In this document: piece after piece, positions 19,758 through 28,580 of the stretch | Numbering within the stretch: position 1 is the first letter of the stretch | Layout: each line of letters begins with the position of its first letter | From: Frondihabitans sp. PAMC 28766 | Lineage (GTDB): Bacteria > Actinomycetota > Actinomycetes > Actinomycetales > Microbacteriaceae | Assembly: GCF_001577365.1 (NCBI RefSeq) | Contig: NZ_CP014513.1 | Location: 992,001 to 1,056,000, forward strand | DNA: 64,000 nt | Direction: 5' to 3' | The notes under the pieces: generated by a model | What the model was told of the DNA's origin: nothing | Databases searched by the model: none | Seen by the model: the letters and a program-made list of their open reading frames with translations, nothing else | Translations under genes and position numbers: made by a program

Positions 19758-20994
19758 GTAGAGCGTCGTGTCTAATGTTGTGGGTATAGTCGTCGAAGTT
19801 TGGTGCGGGCGTCGGTTGTGGTGAATTGCCAGTCGACTTGTCGCTGGTCGGCGTTGGTGGCGTTTTGCCAGGCGGCGAGTTCGGTGTTGAGCAGGTCGAG
19901 GTCGTCGATGCGCCGGGTGAGGCATTGCCGTGTCAGCGCGGAGAGCTCGATCTCGGCGATATTGAGCCAGGAGCCGTGTTTGGGCGTGTAGTGGATCTCC
20001 AGGCGGCGGGCGAGCGCGCGGGCCTTGCCGGGTTCGAATGCCTCGTAGAGCGACCCGAGGGTATGGGTGTTGAGGTTGTCCATGACCAGTACGACCCGTT
20101 CGGCGTGCGGATAGTCGACGCTCAGGAGCTGGTCGATCTCAGCGGCCCAGTCCACTCGGGTCCGCCTCGGCCTCGCGTCGACACGGCGGCGCCCGGCGAG
20201 TGGTTCAACCCAGACGAAGATCGAGCAGGTGCCGTGACGGACATACTCCGAGTCCTCTCGCAGGTCGCGGCCCGGCGCGGCGGGGATCGGGTCGCGGGCG
20301 TGGGCGAGCAGCTGGTAGGGCTTCTCATCCATACACACCACCGGTACCGCCGGATCGAACGGGCGATGGTAGACCTCTAGCACGTCCTCCATCCGGGCCA
20401 CGAACTCGCCGTTGGCGTGCGGGGGGATCGTCCAGCACTTCTTCAGATGAGGACGAAGCCCCCTTTTTTGAGGGTCCGGCCGATCGTGGAATGATCCAGC
20501 GGCGGCAGGCCCTCGGTGAGCAGCACGTGTTTCTCCAGCAGCCGCAGCGACCACCGGTCGAAACCTGCCGGGGGCTTCGTGCACGCCAGCGCGATCACCC
20601 GCGCCTCAACATCCCCAGTCACCTTCGCGGGCACCGGCGGGCTTGCGCGTTTGCGGCGGCCGATCACCTCCTCGATACGGCCGGCGGACTCCGTGAACCG
20701 CTTCGCGACCAGATACACCGTGCCCTCACTGACCCCTGCCCGCTCGGCCACCACCCGACGATCCGGCACCGGGCCGGGTGCCTCGTCCAAAGCCAGCAGA
20801 ATCCGTGCCCGGGCGATCATCCGTGCCGGATGCGTTCCCCGCGACACCACCCTCGTCAGCTTCACACGATCAGCGGCCATCAACACGACGACATGACCCT
20901 TCGGTCTCGGCATGGCAACGACTCCTCCCGATCAAGTATTAATCGGAAACAGCCAACCCCTTCAATACCCAAACAGTTAGAAGCGACACGCTAC
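19758..20994 (-). mobile_element. IS630-family insertion sequence, 1,237 bp, TA target duplication
   Basis: The left end reads GTAGAGCGTCGTGTCTAA and the right end, reversed, GTAGCGTGTCGCTTCTAA, forming imperfect terminal inverted repeats that extend to a shared GGGTAT. TA flanks both sides (19756-19757 and 20995-20996), the target hallmark of IS630/Tc1-mariner. Exact removal restores an open frame across the junction, which fixes the boundaries to the base. Confidence 0.92.
19772..20913 (-). CDS. IS630-family transposase (two frames, programmed -1 frameshift)
   Basis: The first frame (20913 to about 20443) encodes the N-terminal helix-turn-helix half ([10 protein letters not shown]..., ending RTLKK). 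The second frame carries the DDE catalytic half: [12 protein letters not shown] (first Asp), [11 protein letters not shown] (second Asp) and [15 protein letters not shown] (Glu). The frames join at an A6 run (T run at 20464-20469 on the plus strand), where a -1 slip gives [19 protein letters not shown], the normal family sequence. IS630 relatives use such slippage, so this is not read as damage. The product is about 380 residues. Confidence 0.9.
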
Positions 20995-20996
20995 TA

Positions 20997-22838
20997 GCGA
21001 CTGGCTATGGGTTGCCTGTGCCACGACAGGTAATCAAGACGCTCCTGGGCCGGCTCGCCAGACGCGGATTGCTAGAACGCCGCAACGGAGTCTTTTATCC
21101 GGTTAAGTCGAAACTGGAGGTCTACGACCTCTCGGAGTCGATGAACGAGGTCAGCAAGAATCAGCTCGCACTCATTCGCGAGGGAATCACATTCGGAGAG
21201 CGCGTTTTCGGCCGCTCCGTCTCGGACCAAGAACTTTCCGACGCGATTGTGGCCCTCGTGCATTCTGAGCTAATTCCTGTTGCCGATTGGGCGGTTCGCG
21301 GGACGCCGGTCGATGGACTTGCTCCCGATAGCGACGATCCGCTTCTTCAAATCGCGGCTCAATTCATCCTGCATGTAATGTCCGAAGGTAGGAGCGAGTC
21401 ACTGAAGGCACTGGAGCAAATTGCGAGAGGCAGTCTGCTCGCCGGCGTTCTCTGGTCAGTGGACGTTGACGCCCCGAATAGGCGGATCGAGGGGCTGGAG
21501 CTCCACTTAGATACAACCCTTTTGTTGCGGCTTCTCGGGCTATGTGGTCCAGCTCGACAATCTTTCTCAAAGGAGCTCACACAGCTAGCTGTTGAAAGTG
21601 GCATCTCACTGGTCTGCTTTGAGCACACAAAACGAGAAGTGGTTGGCGTTCTCTCCGCTGCGGCGTCCATCTTGGGCCAGGGGCGAAGGGACTACTACGG
21701 CGAAGCCGTCGAATACATGGTGACGGAGGGGTGGGGGCCTAGCGATGCGGAGGAAGTCATAGCTAGTCTGCCCGAACGGCTCCTGGATTGCGGCGTCGTT
21801 TTGCGGCACCGGCCTGATCGCGACCCCAAGTTCAATATGGATGAAGATGCGCTGGCCGATTTGTTGAACTCGAAGATTCACTACACGAACAAGCAGGCGC
21901 AGAGAACCGACGTCGATTCCTTCGCTTCGATATTCATACTTCGGAAGGGGCGCCACTACGACAGGTTTGAAGCCAGCCGAGCCCTATTTGTCACGACGAA
22001 TAGCAACTTGGCTCTCGCGGCCCGACAGCTGTACAAGGTTGGCGAGGACGATATGCGAGGCGTCCCGCTGGCACTAGTTGAGAGCCAGGTCGCAACCTAT
22101 CTTTGGGCGCGTCACACGGATCGTGGCGACCTTCCGCTTGACCTTTTGGGCATTGGAGCGATGTCTGTGGCAGAAGGTGACCCGAAGGTTTGGCTGAAAT
22201 TTGTCGAGAAGATCGAGTTCTTGCACTCGAGAGAAAGGCTTGTGGACCGCGACTACGTCACCCTTAGGCAATCGTTGTTGGCGCGGTCCCTCTTGCTTGC
22301 AAAAACTGACGGCAATGTCGACGCTTTTACGGAGGACACAGCCGAATTCGTCTTGAGCCATGCCCAAAGAGAGCACAGTCGCGAATTGCAAGAGGAAATC
22401 TCTAAGCGCGATGATGACCTTGCGCGTGCCCGCCAAGACCTCGCGGCATCTGCCGTGCGGGCCTCGCGGACCGAAGCGTCCTTGAGGGGCGAGCTGGCGG
22501 CACGAACGGACGCGTACGCATCTGTAGCGCTTCGTCGTGCCAAAGCTATCGTTCTTGTCGTCGGCATAGGCGTAAGCGTGCTCCTTCTGATTTCCGCAGT
22601 CGTGAGCTTTCCGTGGCCGGTCGATCCGCCGCTTGCAACTGTCCTTCCGTGGTGGATCTCGCTCGGGGTCGGACTCGTGGCCGTCGCGCTTGGCGTGAGC
22701 GCCTTGATCAGCGGAGTCACGGTGAAGGGGCTTGGGGCGTGGGCAGTCACGTCCCTCGCTCGAAGGCTAGAGGAACGGTACAAGGCCCGTTTCGCTCCGA
22801 CTTCGCCACGAGACGTCTCCGTCAAAGATGAGCTCTGA
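20997..22838 (+). pseudogene. 3' part of winged-helix/PIN-like/coiled-coil/two-TM protein gene
   Basis: This 614-codon part completes the gene begun at 19608 (663 residues in all; numbering for the restored protein). A winged helix spans about 40-85. A PIN-like region at about 215-390 has LELHLDTTLLLRLLG (Asp222), FEHTKREV and ALFVTTNSNLALAARQLY (Asn385 where Asp is usual). A coiled coil lies at about 509-558 (SRELQEEISKRDDDLARARQ). Two transmembrane helices follow at about 567-590 and 606-625, and a short basic tail ends it. I know no named family with this order. A nuclease role is inferred only. A TTG at 21012 could restart a 608-residue product. Confidence 0.72.
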
Positions 22839-23039
22839 CTGAACACCGGGCTTGCCCGAAGTTGTCCCGCATCCCCTCCGAACTCCGACGCTTTTCAAGC
22901 GTCCCTCGATCCTGGCCGTGGTGCATTTTGGTGCAGTACTACCCGTGAGACGGTGTGAGTAAGAGGCGCTGCATGTGGCCTATGCCCAGCAATCATGGGC
23001 TTTTTAGGCAGAGCCCCTACCCCCATAAGCACGAAAAGA
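22839..23039. other. right end of island with paired GGTGCA repeats
   Basis: About 200 bp without a gene. GTGGTGCA lies at 22918-22925 and TGGTGCA at 22929-22935, mirroring the pair near the left end. These are candidate integrase or excisionase binding sites. Confidence 0.45.
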
Positions 23040-23070
23040 TGGGTTCAAATCCCACCGGTACCGCCACTGA
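23040..23070 (+). repeat. attR: 31-bp direct repeat of tRNA-Ser 3' end
   Basis: Identical to 12461-12491 over 31 bases and followed by chromosomal sequence. There is no upstream tRNA body, so this is the displaced original 3' end of the tRNA gene. Confidence 0.93.
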
Positions 23071-23120
23071 TTGCCAATGCCCTGCCTGATTCCCTCCGGG
23101 AATGGCAGGGCATTCGCAAT
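23071..23120 (+). terminator. long hairpin, probable ancestral tRNA-Ser terminator
   Basis: AATGCCCTGCC and GGCAGGGCATT pair perfectly, enclosing a second stem ATTCCC-TCC-GGGAAT, and ATTGC/GCAAT extend the base. It directly follows attR, where the tRNA terminator stood before integration. From its end to 23458 (about 340 bp) I see no gene. Confidence 0.7.
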
Positions 23121-23458
23121 TGGTGGGTGCTTGTCGGGCGCCTCTCGGCGCGCGCGTCTCGCTTCGCTCGACGCTGTGGCGAGCTCGCTGACGCTCGCCG
23201 CCGAGCGGGGGGCGTACGCGCTTCGCGCGTCGCCGTCAAGGAACGCAGACGTGGGCAAGGCGCGCAGACGTGGGCGACGCGGGCGGGTGGAGTCGCAACA
23301 GAATGCAACGTGGGGGCGGGTAGCGTTGGCGATTCCGCGGACGGTTCAGGGCCACGGAGCGTCCCAGCCCTCGTCGTCGTTCGGCCGGCATTCGGGTTGC
23401 AGGCCGGCGGCGGCGGGGCTGAGGTCGTCACGGCGCTCAGACGCCCGTAGCCACCGAA

Positions 23459-24487
23459 TCAGCGCGCCGCGCGCGGGGCGGCGACCGACCCGCGGCGCAC
23501 GAGACGCACCCGGTGGTGCGACGTCTCGGCGGGGCCGGCATCGTCGTCGATGGCGCGCAGCAGCGTCCGGGCGGCGTCGATGGCCTTGCCAGGTACGTCC
23601 TGGTCGATCGAGGTGAGCTTGGGCGTGACCCACGAGGCAGCGTCGAGGTTGTCGAAACCGACGATCGAGAGCTGGGTGGGAACGGTGACGCCCCGCGAGT
23701 GCGCGCCCTCCATGACGCCGATCGCCAGCACGTCGGCGGTGGCGAACACGGCGGTGACATCGGGGTGCCGGTCGCCGAGACGCCGACCCAGCGCGACGCC
23801 GGCCTCGAAGGTGGCCTCCTCGCTTGACCGGTCACGCGGATCCCAGGCCGACGAGGCCGCTTCGAACGCGTCGATGAAGCCGTCGAAGCGCTCTCGAACG
23901 ACCCCGGAGGCTTCGTACTCGGGCCCGGCGAACAGGATGCGACGGTGCCCGTTCGCGAGGAGGTGCTCAGCGGCGAGCCGGCCACCGTCATGGTCGTCCG
24001 AGCGCACGGGGATGGCGAGGGAGTGCGCGGCATAGCTGTCGAGCGCGACGATCGGCGTCGCCTCCGGCGGTTCGATCTGGGTCACCATGCGGTCGGGAAA
24101 GCCGAGCACGATGGCGCCGTCGAGATCCCATGACCGCAACGCCACATCGACCTCGTGCACGGTGGAGACCCCGCGGAAGAGCACGTGGTAGCCGCGCGTC
24201 CGCAGCTCGTGCTCGATGACGCTGAACACCTGCAGGTTGTAGGGGCTGAGCGAGAGGTTCTCGTCGGTGTCGGTGAGGACGAGCAGGCCGATGAGCTTCG
24301 ACGCCTTGGCGGCGAGGGTGCGGGCCGAGGCGTTGGCGATGTACCCGCGGGCCCGGGCGATGGCCTCGATGCGCTCGATGGTCGACTCGGAGACGCGCGC
24401 CCGCTTGCCGTTGAGCGAGTTGGAGACGGTCATGACGCTGACGCCGGCCTCGTCGGCGATGTCCTTGAGGGTCACGCGGCGGTCCAT
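23459..24487 (-). CDS. LacI-family transcriptional regulator
   Basis: A 342-residue repressor. The helix-turn-helix TLKDIADEAGVSVMTVSNSLNGKRARVSE lies at the N-terminus, the hinge helix near residue 50 is ASARTLAAKASKLIGLLV, and a periplasmic-binding-like sugar domain follows (AIPVRSDDHDGG, GHRRILFAGP, DVTAVFATADVLAIGVM, LSIVGFDN). ATG 24487 is chosen over TTG 24526 because AGGG is well placed and LacI proteins start shortly before TLKDIA. It is divergent from the alpha-glucosidase/ABC operon, with two matching operator-like boxes between them, so it probably represses that operon in the absence of the sugar. Confidence 0.93.
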   Translation of the reverse strand: MDRRVTLKDIADEAGVSVMTVSNSLNGKRARVSESTIERIEAIARARGYIANASARTLAAKASKLIGLLVLTDTDENLSLSPYNLQVFSVIEHELRTRGYHVLFRGVSTVHEVDVALRSWDLDGAIVLGFPDRMVTQIEPPEATPIVALDSYAAHSLAIPVRSDDHDGGRLAAEHLLANGHRRILFAGPEYEASGVVRERFDGFIDAFEAASSAWDPRDRSSEEATFEAGVALGRRLGDRHPDVTAVFATADVLAIGVMEGAHSRGVTVPTQLSIVGFDNLDAASWVTPKLTSIDQDVPGKAIDAARTLLRAIDDDAGPAETSHHRVRLVRRGSVAAPRAAR

Positions 24488-24519
24488 TGGCACCCTCGTC
24501 GCTGTCGGGAGATCGGTGG

Positions 24520-24572
24520 TTGACAAGCTCCACTATAGCGATAAACTCCCGACCAGACATATACCGCTAAAC
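24520..24572 (+). promoter_or_regulatory. promoter and twin LacI-type boxes for the glucosidase operon
   Basis: TTGACA (24520-24525), 16 bases, then TAAACT (24542-24547) form a sigma-A-like promoter toward the GH13 gene. Two boxes match at 11 of 13 positions: TATAGCGATAAAC (24534-24546, over the -10 box) and TATACCGCTAAAC (24560-24572). Both have a central CG as in LacI-family operators, and their spacing is 26 bp. Confidence 0.6.
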
Positions 24573-24591
24573 CACGATGGAGTGACTACGC

Positions 24592-26208
24592 ATGCCGATC
24601 GACAGTGCCCGAGGATGGTGGCGAGACGCCGTCGTGTACGAGGTGTACGTCCGCAGCTTCGCGGACGGTGACGGCGACGGTGTCGGCGATCTCGCCGGGG
24701 TCCGCTCGCGGCTGCCCTACCTTCGCGACCTCGGCGTCGATGCCCTCTGGTTCACGCCCTGGTACGACTCGCCCTGGGTCGACGGCGGCTACGACGTCAC
24801 CGACTACCGCCGCATCAATCCCGACTTCGGCTCGATCGACGAGGCCGAAGCGCTCATCGGCGAGGCTGCGGCCCTCGGCATCCGAACGATCGTCGACATC
24901 GTGCCCAACCACGTGTCGTCCGAGCACCGCTGGTTCCAGGACGCCCTCGCGGCGGCTCCCGGGTCGCCCGAGCGCGATCGCTTCTGGTTCCGCTCCGGCG
25001 ATCACGCGCCCACCCGGTGGCCGTCGAGCTTCTCGGGGACGACCTGGAAGCGCACGCCCGACCAGGACGACTCGCCGGGCGAGTGGTACCTCCACCTGTT
25101 CGACCCCGGGCAACCCGACCTCAACTGGAACAACGTCGACGTGCAGAGCGAGTTCCACGACGTGTTGCGCTTCTGGTTCGACCGAGGCGTCGCCGGCATC
25201 CGGATCGACTCGGCGGCCCTCCTCGTGAAGGACCCGACGCTGCCCGAGGTCGACGACGCGAGCCCGCACCCCTTCCTCGACCGCGACGAGAACCACGACA
25301 TCTACCGCAGCTGGCGAGCCGTCGCCGACGAGTACGGCGATCGCGCGCTCGTCGGGGAGGTGTGGCTGGCCGATCTCGACCGATTCGCGAAGTATCTGCG
25401 CCCCGACGAGATGCACATGGCGTTCAACTTCGACTTCATGACGCGGCCGTGGGATGCCATGGCGCTCCGTGAGTCGATCGTCGAGACCCTCGAGGTGCAC
25501 GCGACTGTCGGGGCGCCGCCGACGTGGGTGCTCTCGAACCACGACGTGACCCGCCCCGTGACGCGGTACGGTCGCGAAGACAGCGCCTTCTCGTTCGACA
25601 CCAAGGAGTTCGACACCCCCACCGACATCGCTCGAGGGACGACGCGCGCTCGGGCTGCCGCGCTCCTCACGGCGGCGCTGCCCGGCGTGCTGTACGTCTA
25701 TCAGGGTGACGAACTGGGGCTGCCCGAGGTGGAGGATCTGCCGAACTCGGTCCGCACCGACCCCATGTTCCTCCGCTCCGAAGGGCGCGACCCCGGGCGG
25801 GAAGGCTGCCGCGTGCCCTTGCCGTGGACGGCAGTCGGCCACTCGTTCGGCTTCTCGCCGGCCGACGCGTCCGCGCCGTCCTGGCTGCCGCAGCCCGCGG
25901 GGTGGGGCACCTGGTCGGTCGAGTCGGAGTCGGCCGATGCCACCTCGATGCTCGCGCTCTACCGGGCGATGCTCACCTGCCGCCGCGCCCTTCCGGACTT
26001 CCGCGACCAGCCCCTCGAGTGGCTGCCGAGCCCTGACGCGGTGCTCGCCTTCGGCCGCGGCGGCATCGCCTGCGCGGTCAACATGTCGGACACTCCGGTG
26101 CGCCTTCCGCCGGATGCCGACGTGATCCTGTCCAGCTCTCCCCTCAGCGACGGCATCCTGCCGCCCGACACCACCGCCTGGTACCGCAGCGCCATCCGGG
26201 CGCTCTGA
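24592..26208 (+). CDS. GH13-family alpha-glucosidase
   Basis: A 538-residue cytosolic glycoside hydrolase (no signal peptide) of the oligo-1,6-glucosidase/alpha-glucosidase group. It begins WWRDAVVYEVYVRSFADGDGDGVGDL. Conserved regions are DIVPNHVS, GIRIDSAALLV (nucleophile Asp near 205), LVGEVWL (acid/base Glu near 255) and VLSNHDVTR (Asp near 316). It would release glucose from imported oligosaccharides. It is the first gene of an operon with a sugar ABC importer and a secreted GH87-like protein, so the likely substrates are nigero- or malto-oligosaccharides. Confidence 0.92.
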   Translation: MPIDSARGWWRDAVVYEVYVRSFADGDGDGVGDLAGVRSRLPYLRDLGVDALWFTPWYDSPWVDGGYDVTDYRRINPDFGSIDEAEALIGEAAALGIRTIVDIVPNHVSSEHRWFQDALAAAPGSPERDRFWFRSGDHAPTRWPSSFSGTTWKRTPDQDDSPGEWYLHLFDPGQPDLNWNNVDVQSEFHDVLRFWFDRGVAGIRIDSAALLVKDPTLPEVDDASPHPFLDRDENHDIYRSWRAVADEYGDRALVGEVWLADLDRFAKYLRPDEMHMAFNFDFMTRPWDAMALRESIVETLEVHATVGAPPTWVLSNHDVTRPVTRYGREDSAFSFDTKEFDTPTDIARGTTRARAAALLTAALPGVLYVYQGDELGLPEVEDLPNSVRTDPMFLRSEGRDPGREGCRVPLPWTAVGHSFGFSPADASAPSWLPQPAGWGTWSVESESADATSMLALYRAMLTCRRALPDFRDQPLEWLPSPDAVLAFGRGGIACAVNMSDTPVRLPPDADVILSSSPLSDGILPPDTTAWYRSAIRAL

Positions 26209-26238
26209 CCGGCACAGCCTCACGAAAGGAACGGAACA

Positions 26239-27609
26239 ATGAAGTTTCGACGCAGATACATCGCCCCCGCAGCCGGGGCCGTCGCCCTCGCGATGGCACT
26301 GACCGGCTGCGGCACCTCGTCCACGCCGTCATCCGGCAAGACGTCGATCACCGTGTCGATCGACACGGGCCTCACGGCGGCCGCGAAACAGCAGATCGAC
26401 CAGCGCATCACGGCGTTCGAGAAGGTCAACCCCGACATCACGGTCAAGACCCAGCCCTACGACTGGGTGGCGACCACGTTCACCGCTCAGCTCGCGGGCG
26501 GAACACTGCCTGACGTGTTCACGGTGCCGTTCACCGACGGCCGCTCGCTGATCGCGCAGAAGCAGGTCGCCGACATCTCGTCGCTCGTCGACAAGCTGCC
26601 CTACGTCAAGGACTTCAACCCGTCGGTCGTCACGAACGTGAAGAGCACGAGCGGCCAGATCGAGGGCGTGCCCATCTCGGCGTACGGTCAGGCGCTGTAC
26701 TACAACCGCCAGCTGTTCACCCAGGCGGGCCTCGACCCGAACAAGCCGCCGACGACGTGGGCCGAGGTGCGGTCGGACGCCAAGGCGATCGCGACGACGA
26801 CCAAGGAGGCCGGCTTCTCGACGATGACGCAGTCGAACACCGGCGGCTGGTCGCTGGTCACCCTCGCCAACGCGTTCGGCGGTCGCGCCGAGACCGGCAC
26901 CGGCAAGAAGGTCAAGGCGACCGTCGACACGAAGCCGTTCGAGAAAGCGCTCGAGACGCTCCACGACATGCGGTGGACGGACGACTCGATGGGCGGCGAC
27001 TTCCTCTACGACTGGAACGCCATCAACCAGGACTTCGCCGCCGGCAAGATCGGCATGTACATCTCGGGCGGCGGCAACTACACCTCGCTCGTGCAGCAGA
27101 ACGCCATCGACCCCAAGACCGTCGGGCAGACCGTCATCCCGCTGTCGGGCAAGAACGCCGGGGCCCTGGGCGGCGGCGCGATCGCCTTCGTCCGCGCCGG
27201 TGCCTCGAGCGCGGTTCAGAGCGCCTCCGTGAAGTGGATCGACTACTACTACATGCAGCAGCAGTACAAGAAGTCGGCCTCCGTCTCGGCAGCGAAGATC
27301 GCCATCGCATCGAAACAACCCGTCGGCGTGCCCCAGGTGCCCGTCTTCGACAAGAAGACGTACGAGCAGACGCTCGCCTGGACGAATTCCTACGTCAACG
27401 TGCCTCTGAAGCAGTTCGCGCCGTACACCGACAAGGAGTTCTCGCAGCAGATCGTCTCCGAGCCCGGCACCCAGACGCAGGCGCTCTACGGCAAGCTCGA
27501 CCCGGTGGTTCAGGCGGTACTGACCGACAAGAACGCCGACATCCCCACGCTGCTGAAGCAGGCGAACGGAACGATCCAGACCATGCTCGACTCGGGCACA
27601 GGCAACTGA
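26239..27609 (+). CDS. sugar ABC transporter substrate-binding lipoprotein
   Basis: A 456-residue extracellular solute-binding protein, family 1. The signal peptide ends in the lipobox LTGC, with lipidated Cys24. The mature protein has the cluster-B fold markers: FEKVNPDITVKTQPYDW, GGTLPDVFTVP, GVPISAYGQALYYNRQLF and WSLVTLANAFGG. It captures an oligosaccharide outside the membrane and delivers it to the two permeases that follow. A GAAAGGA ribosome site precedes ATG 26239. The stop overlaps the next start (TGATG). Confidence 0.93.
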   Translation: MKFRRRYIAPAAGAVALAMALTGCGTSSTPSSGKTSITVSIDTGLTAAAKQQIDQRITAFEKVNPDITVKTQPYDWVATTFTAQLAGGTLPDVFTVPFTDGRSLIAQKQVADISSLVDKLPYVKDFNPSVVTNVKSTSGQIEGVPISAYGQALYYNRQLFTQAGLDPNKPPTTWAEVRSDAKAIATTTKEAGFSTMTQSNTGGWSLVTLANAFGGRAETGTGKKVKATVDTKPFEKALETLHDMRWTDDSMGGDFLYDWNAINQDFAAGKIGMYISGGGNYTSLVQQNAIDPKTVGQTVIPLSGKNAGALGGGAIAFVRAGASSAVQSASVKWIDYYYMQQQYKKSASVSAAKIAIASKQPVGVPQVPVFDKKTYEQTLAWTNSYVNVPLKQFAPYTDKEFSQQIVSEPGTQTQALYGKLDPVVQAVLTDKNADIPTLLKQANGTIQTMLDSGTGN

Positions 27610-28580
27610 TGACCGCCTCCGTCGACGAGCGGCACGGGCAGGGGGTCGGCCTAGGTCCGTCTGCCGGCCAATCGGCTGTCCGCCGCGTCACCGGCATCCG
27701 CCGGTGGGTGCGCGCCGGCGGCCCCTCCACCGTCGTCTTCCTGCTGCCGATGCTGCTCGTGTTCGGCGTCTTCTCGTGGTGGCCGATCGTGCGGTCGGTC
27801 GTCATGAGTTTCGAGACGACGAACCTCGTCTCGGCGCCGACCTTCGTCGGCTGGGCGAACTTCGCCCAGGCGCTGCAGGATCCCCTGTTGGGCACCGCGA
27901 TCAGGAACACCGCCTGGTTCGCCCTGCTGGCTTTGATCTTCGGCTACCCGCTGCCGCTGGCCATCGCCGTCCTCATGAGCGAGGTGCGGCGGATGAAAGG
28001 CCTCTTCAGCGTGCTCGCCTACCTGCCCGTGGTGGTGCCGCCGGTCGTCGCGGTGCTGCTGTGGAAGTTCTTCTACTCGGGCTCGGCCACCGGCGTCTTC
28101 AACACGATCCTCGGCTGGGTGGGCATCCCACCGCAGCCGTGGATCGAGTCGGCGGCGAGCGCCATGCCGTCGCTCGTGCTCGAGGCGACCTGGTCGGCCG
28201 CGGGCGGGACGATCATCATCTATCTCGCGGCCCTCCTCGGCGTGCCGGGCGAGCTCTACGACGCCGCGGAGGTCGACGGGGCCGGCATCTGGCACAAGAT
28301 CTGGCACGTGACGGTGCCGTCGCTGCGCGGGATCCTGTTCGTCACGTTCATCCTGCAGATCATCGGCACCGCTCAGGTCTTCCTGCAGCCGTACCTCTTC
28401 ACCGACGGCGGCCCGAACAACTCGACGCTGACCGTCCTCCTGCTCATCTACAACGACGCGTTCGGCAACAGCGCCGGCGGGCAGTACGGGGAGGCGACGG
28501 CGCTCAGCCTGCTGCTCGCCATCGCGCTCGCTCTCTTGTCGTTGATCTACTTCCGCGCGACGAAAAGGTGGAGCGCATGA
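27609..28580 (+). CDS. sugar ABC transporter permease, MalF type
   Basis: A 323-residue inner-membrane permease with six transmembrane helices. The EAA loop reads LYDAAEVDGAGIWHKIWHVTVPSL, the docking site for the ATPase. ATG 27609 overlaps the upstream stop, and its 3' end overlaps the next permease by 4 bp, so the three transport genes are translationally coupled. No ATP-binding subunit is encoded nearby; as in many actinobacteria a shared MsiK-like ATPase probably energises it. Confidence 0.93.
   Translation: MTASVDERHGQGVGLGPSAGQSAVRRVTGIRRWVRAGGPSTVVFLLPMLLVFGVFSWWPIVRSVVMSFETTNLVSAPTFVGWANFAQALQDPLLGTAIRNTAWFALLALIFGYPLPLAIAVLMSEVRRMKGLFSVLAYLPVVVPPVVAVLLWKFFYSGSATGVFNTILGWVGIPPQPWIESAASAMPSLVLEATWSAAGGTIIIYLAALLGVPGELYDAAEVDGAGIWHKIWHVTVPSLRGILFVTFILQIIGTAQVFLQPYLFTDGGPNNSTLTVLLLIYNDAFGNSAGGQYGEATALSLLLAIALALLSLIYFRATKRWSA

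Larger units (their letters stand above)
12461..23070. mobile_element. integrated genomic island at tRNA-Ser(CGA), about 10.6 kb
   Basis: The segment is framed by two identical 31-bp copies of the tRNA 3' end. Its base composition is visibly lower in GC than the flanks. It contains a restriction-modification gene, three insertion sequences of different families (IS256, IS110, IS630), a C-terminal integrase remnant, and an interrupted gene of possible defence function. Because the integrase lacks its N-terminus, the island is probably stuck unless helped in trans. Paired GTGGTGCA repeats lie just inside both ends. Confidence 0.9.

Noticed and set aside
20464..20469. The IS630 frame break as a sequencing error
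   Set aside because: It lies at an A6 slip site where IS630 transposases are known to use -1 frameshifting, and both halves are intact.
12933..22838. A BREX, DISARM or classical three-gene Type I system in the island
   Set aside because: No PglZ, BrxC-type ATPase, helicase-type HsdR or separate HsdS gene is present; the R-M gene is a single chain.
24488..24526. TTG 24526 as the lacI start
   Set aside because: GGAG is too close to that TTG, and ATG 24487 has well-spaced AGGG and the normal distance to the helix-turn-helix.
26757..27608. A long N-terminal extension of the MalF-type permease
   Set aside because: It overlaps the binding-protein gene in another frame; the ATG at 27609 overlapping the upstream stop is the natural start.
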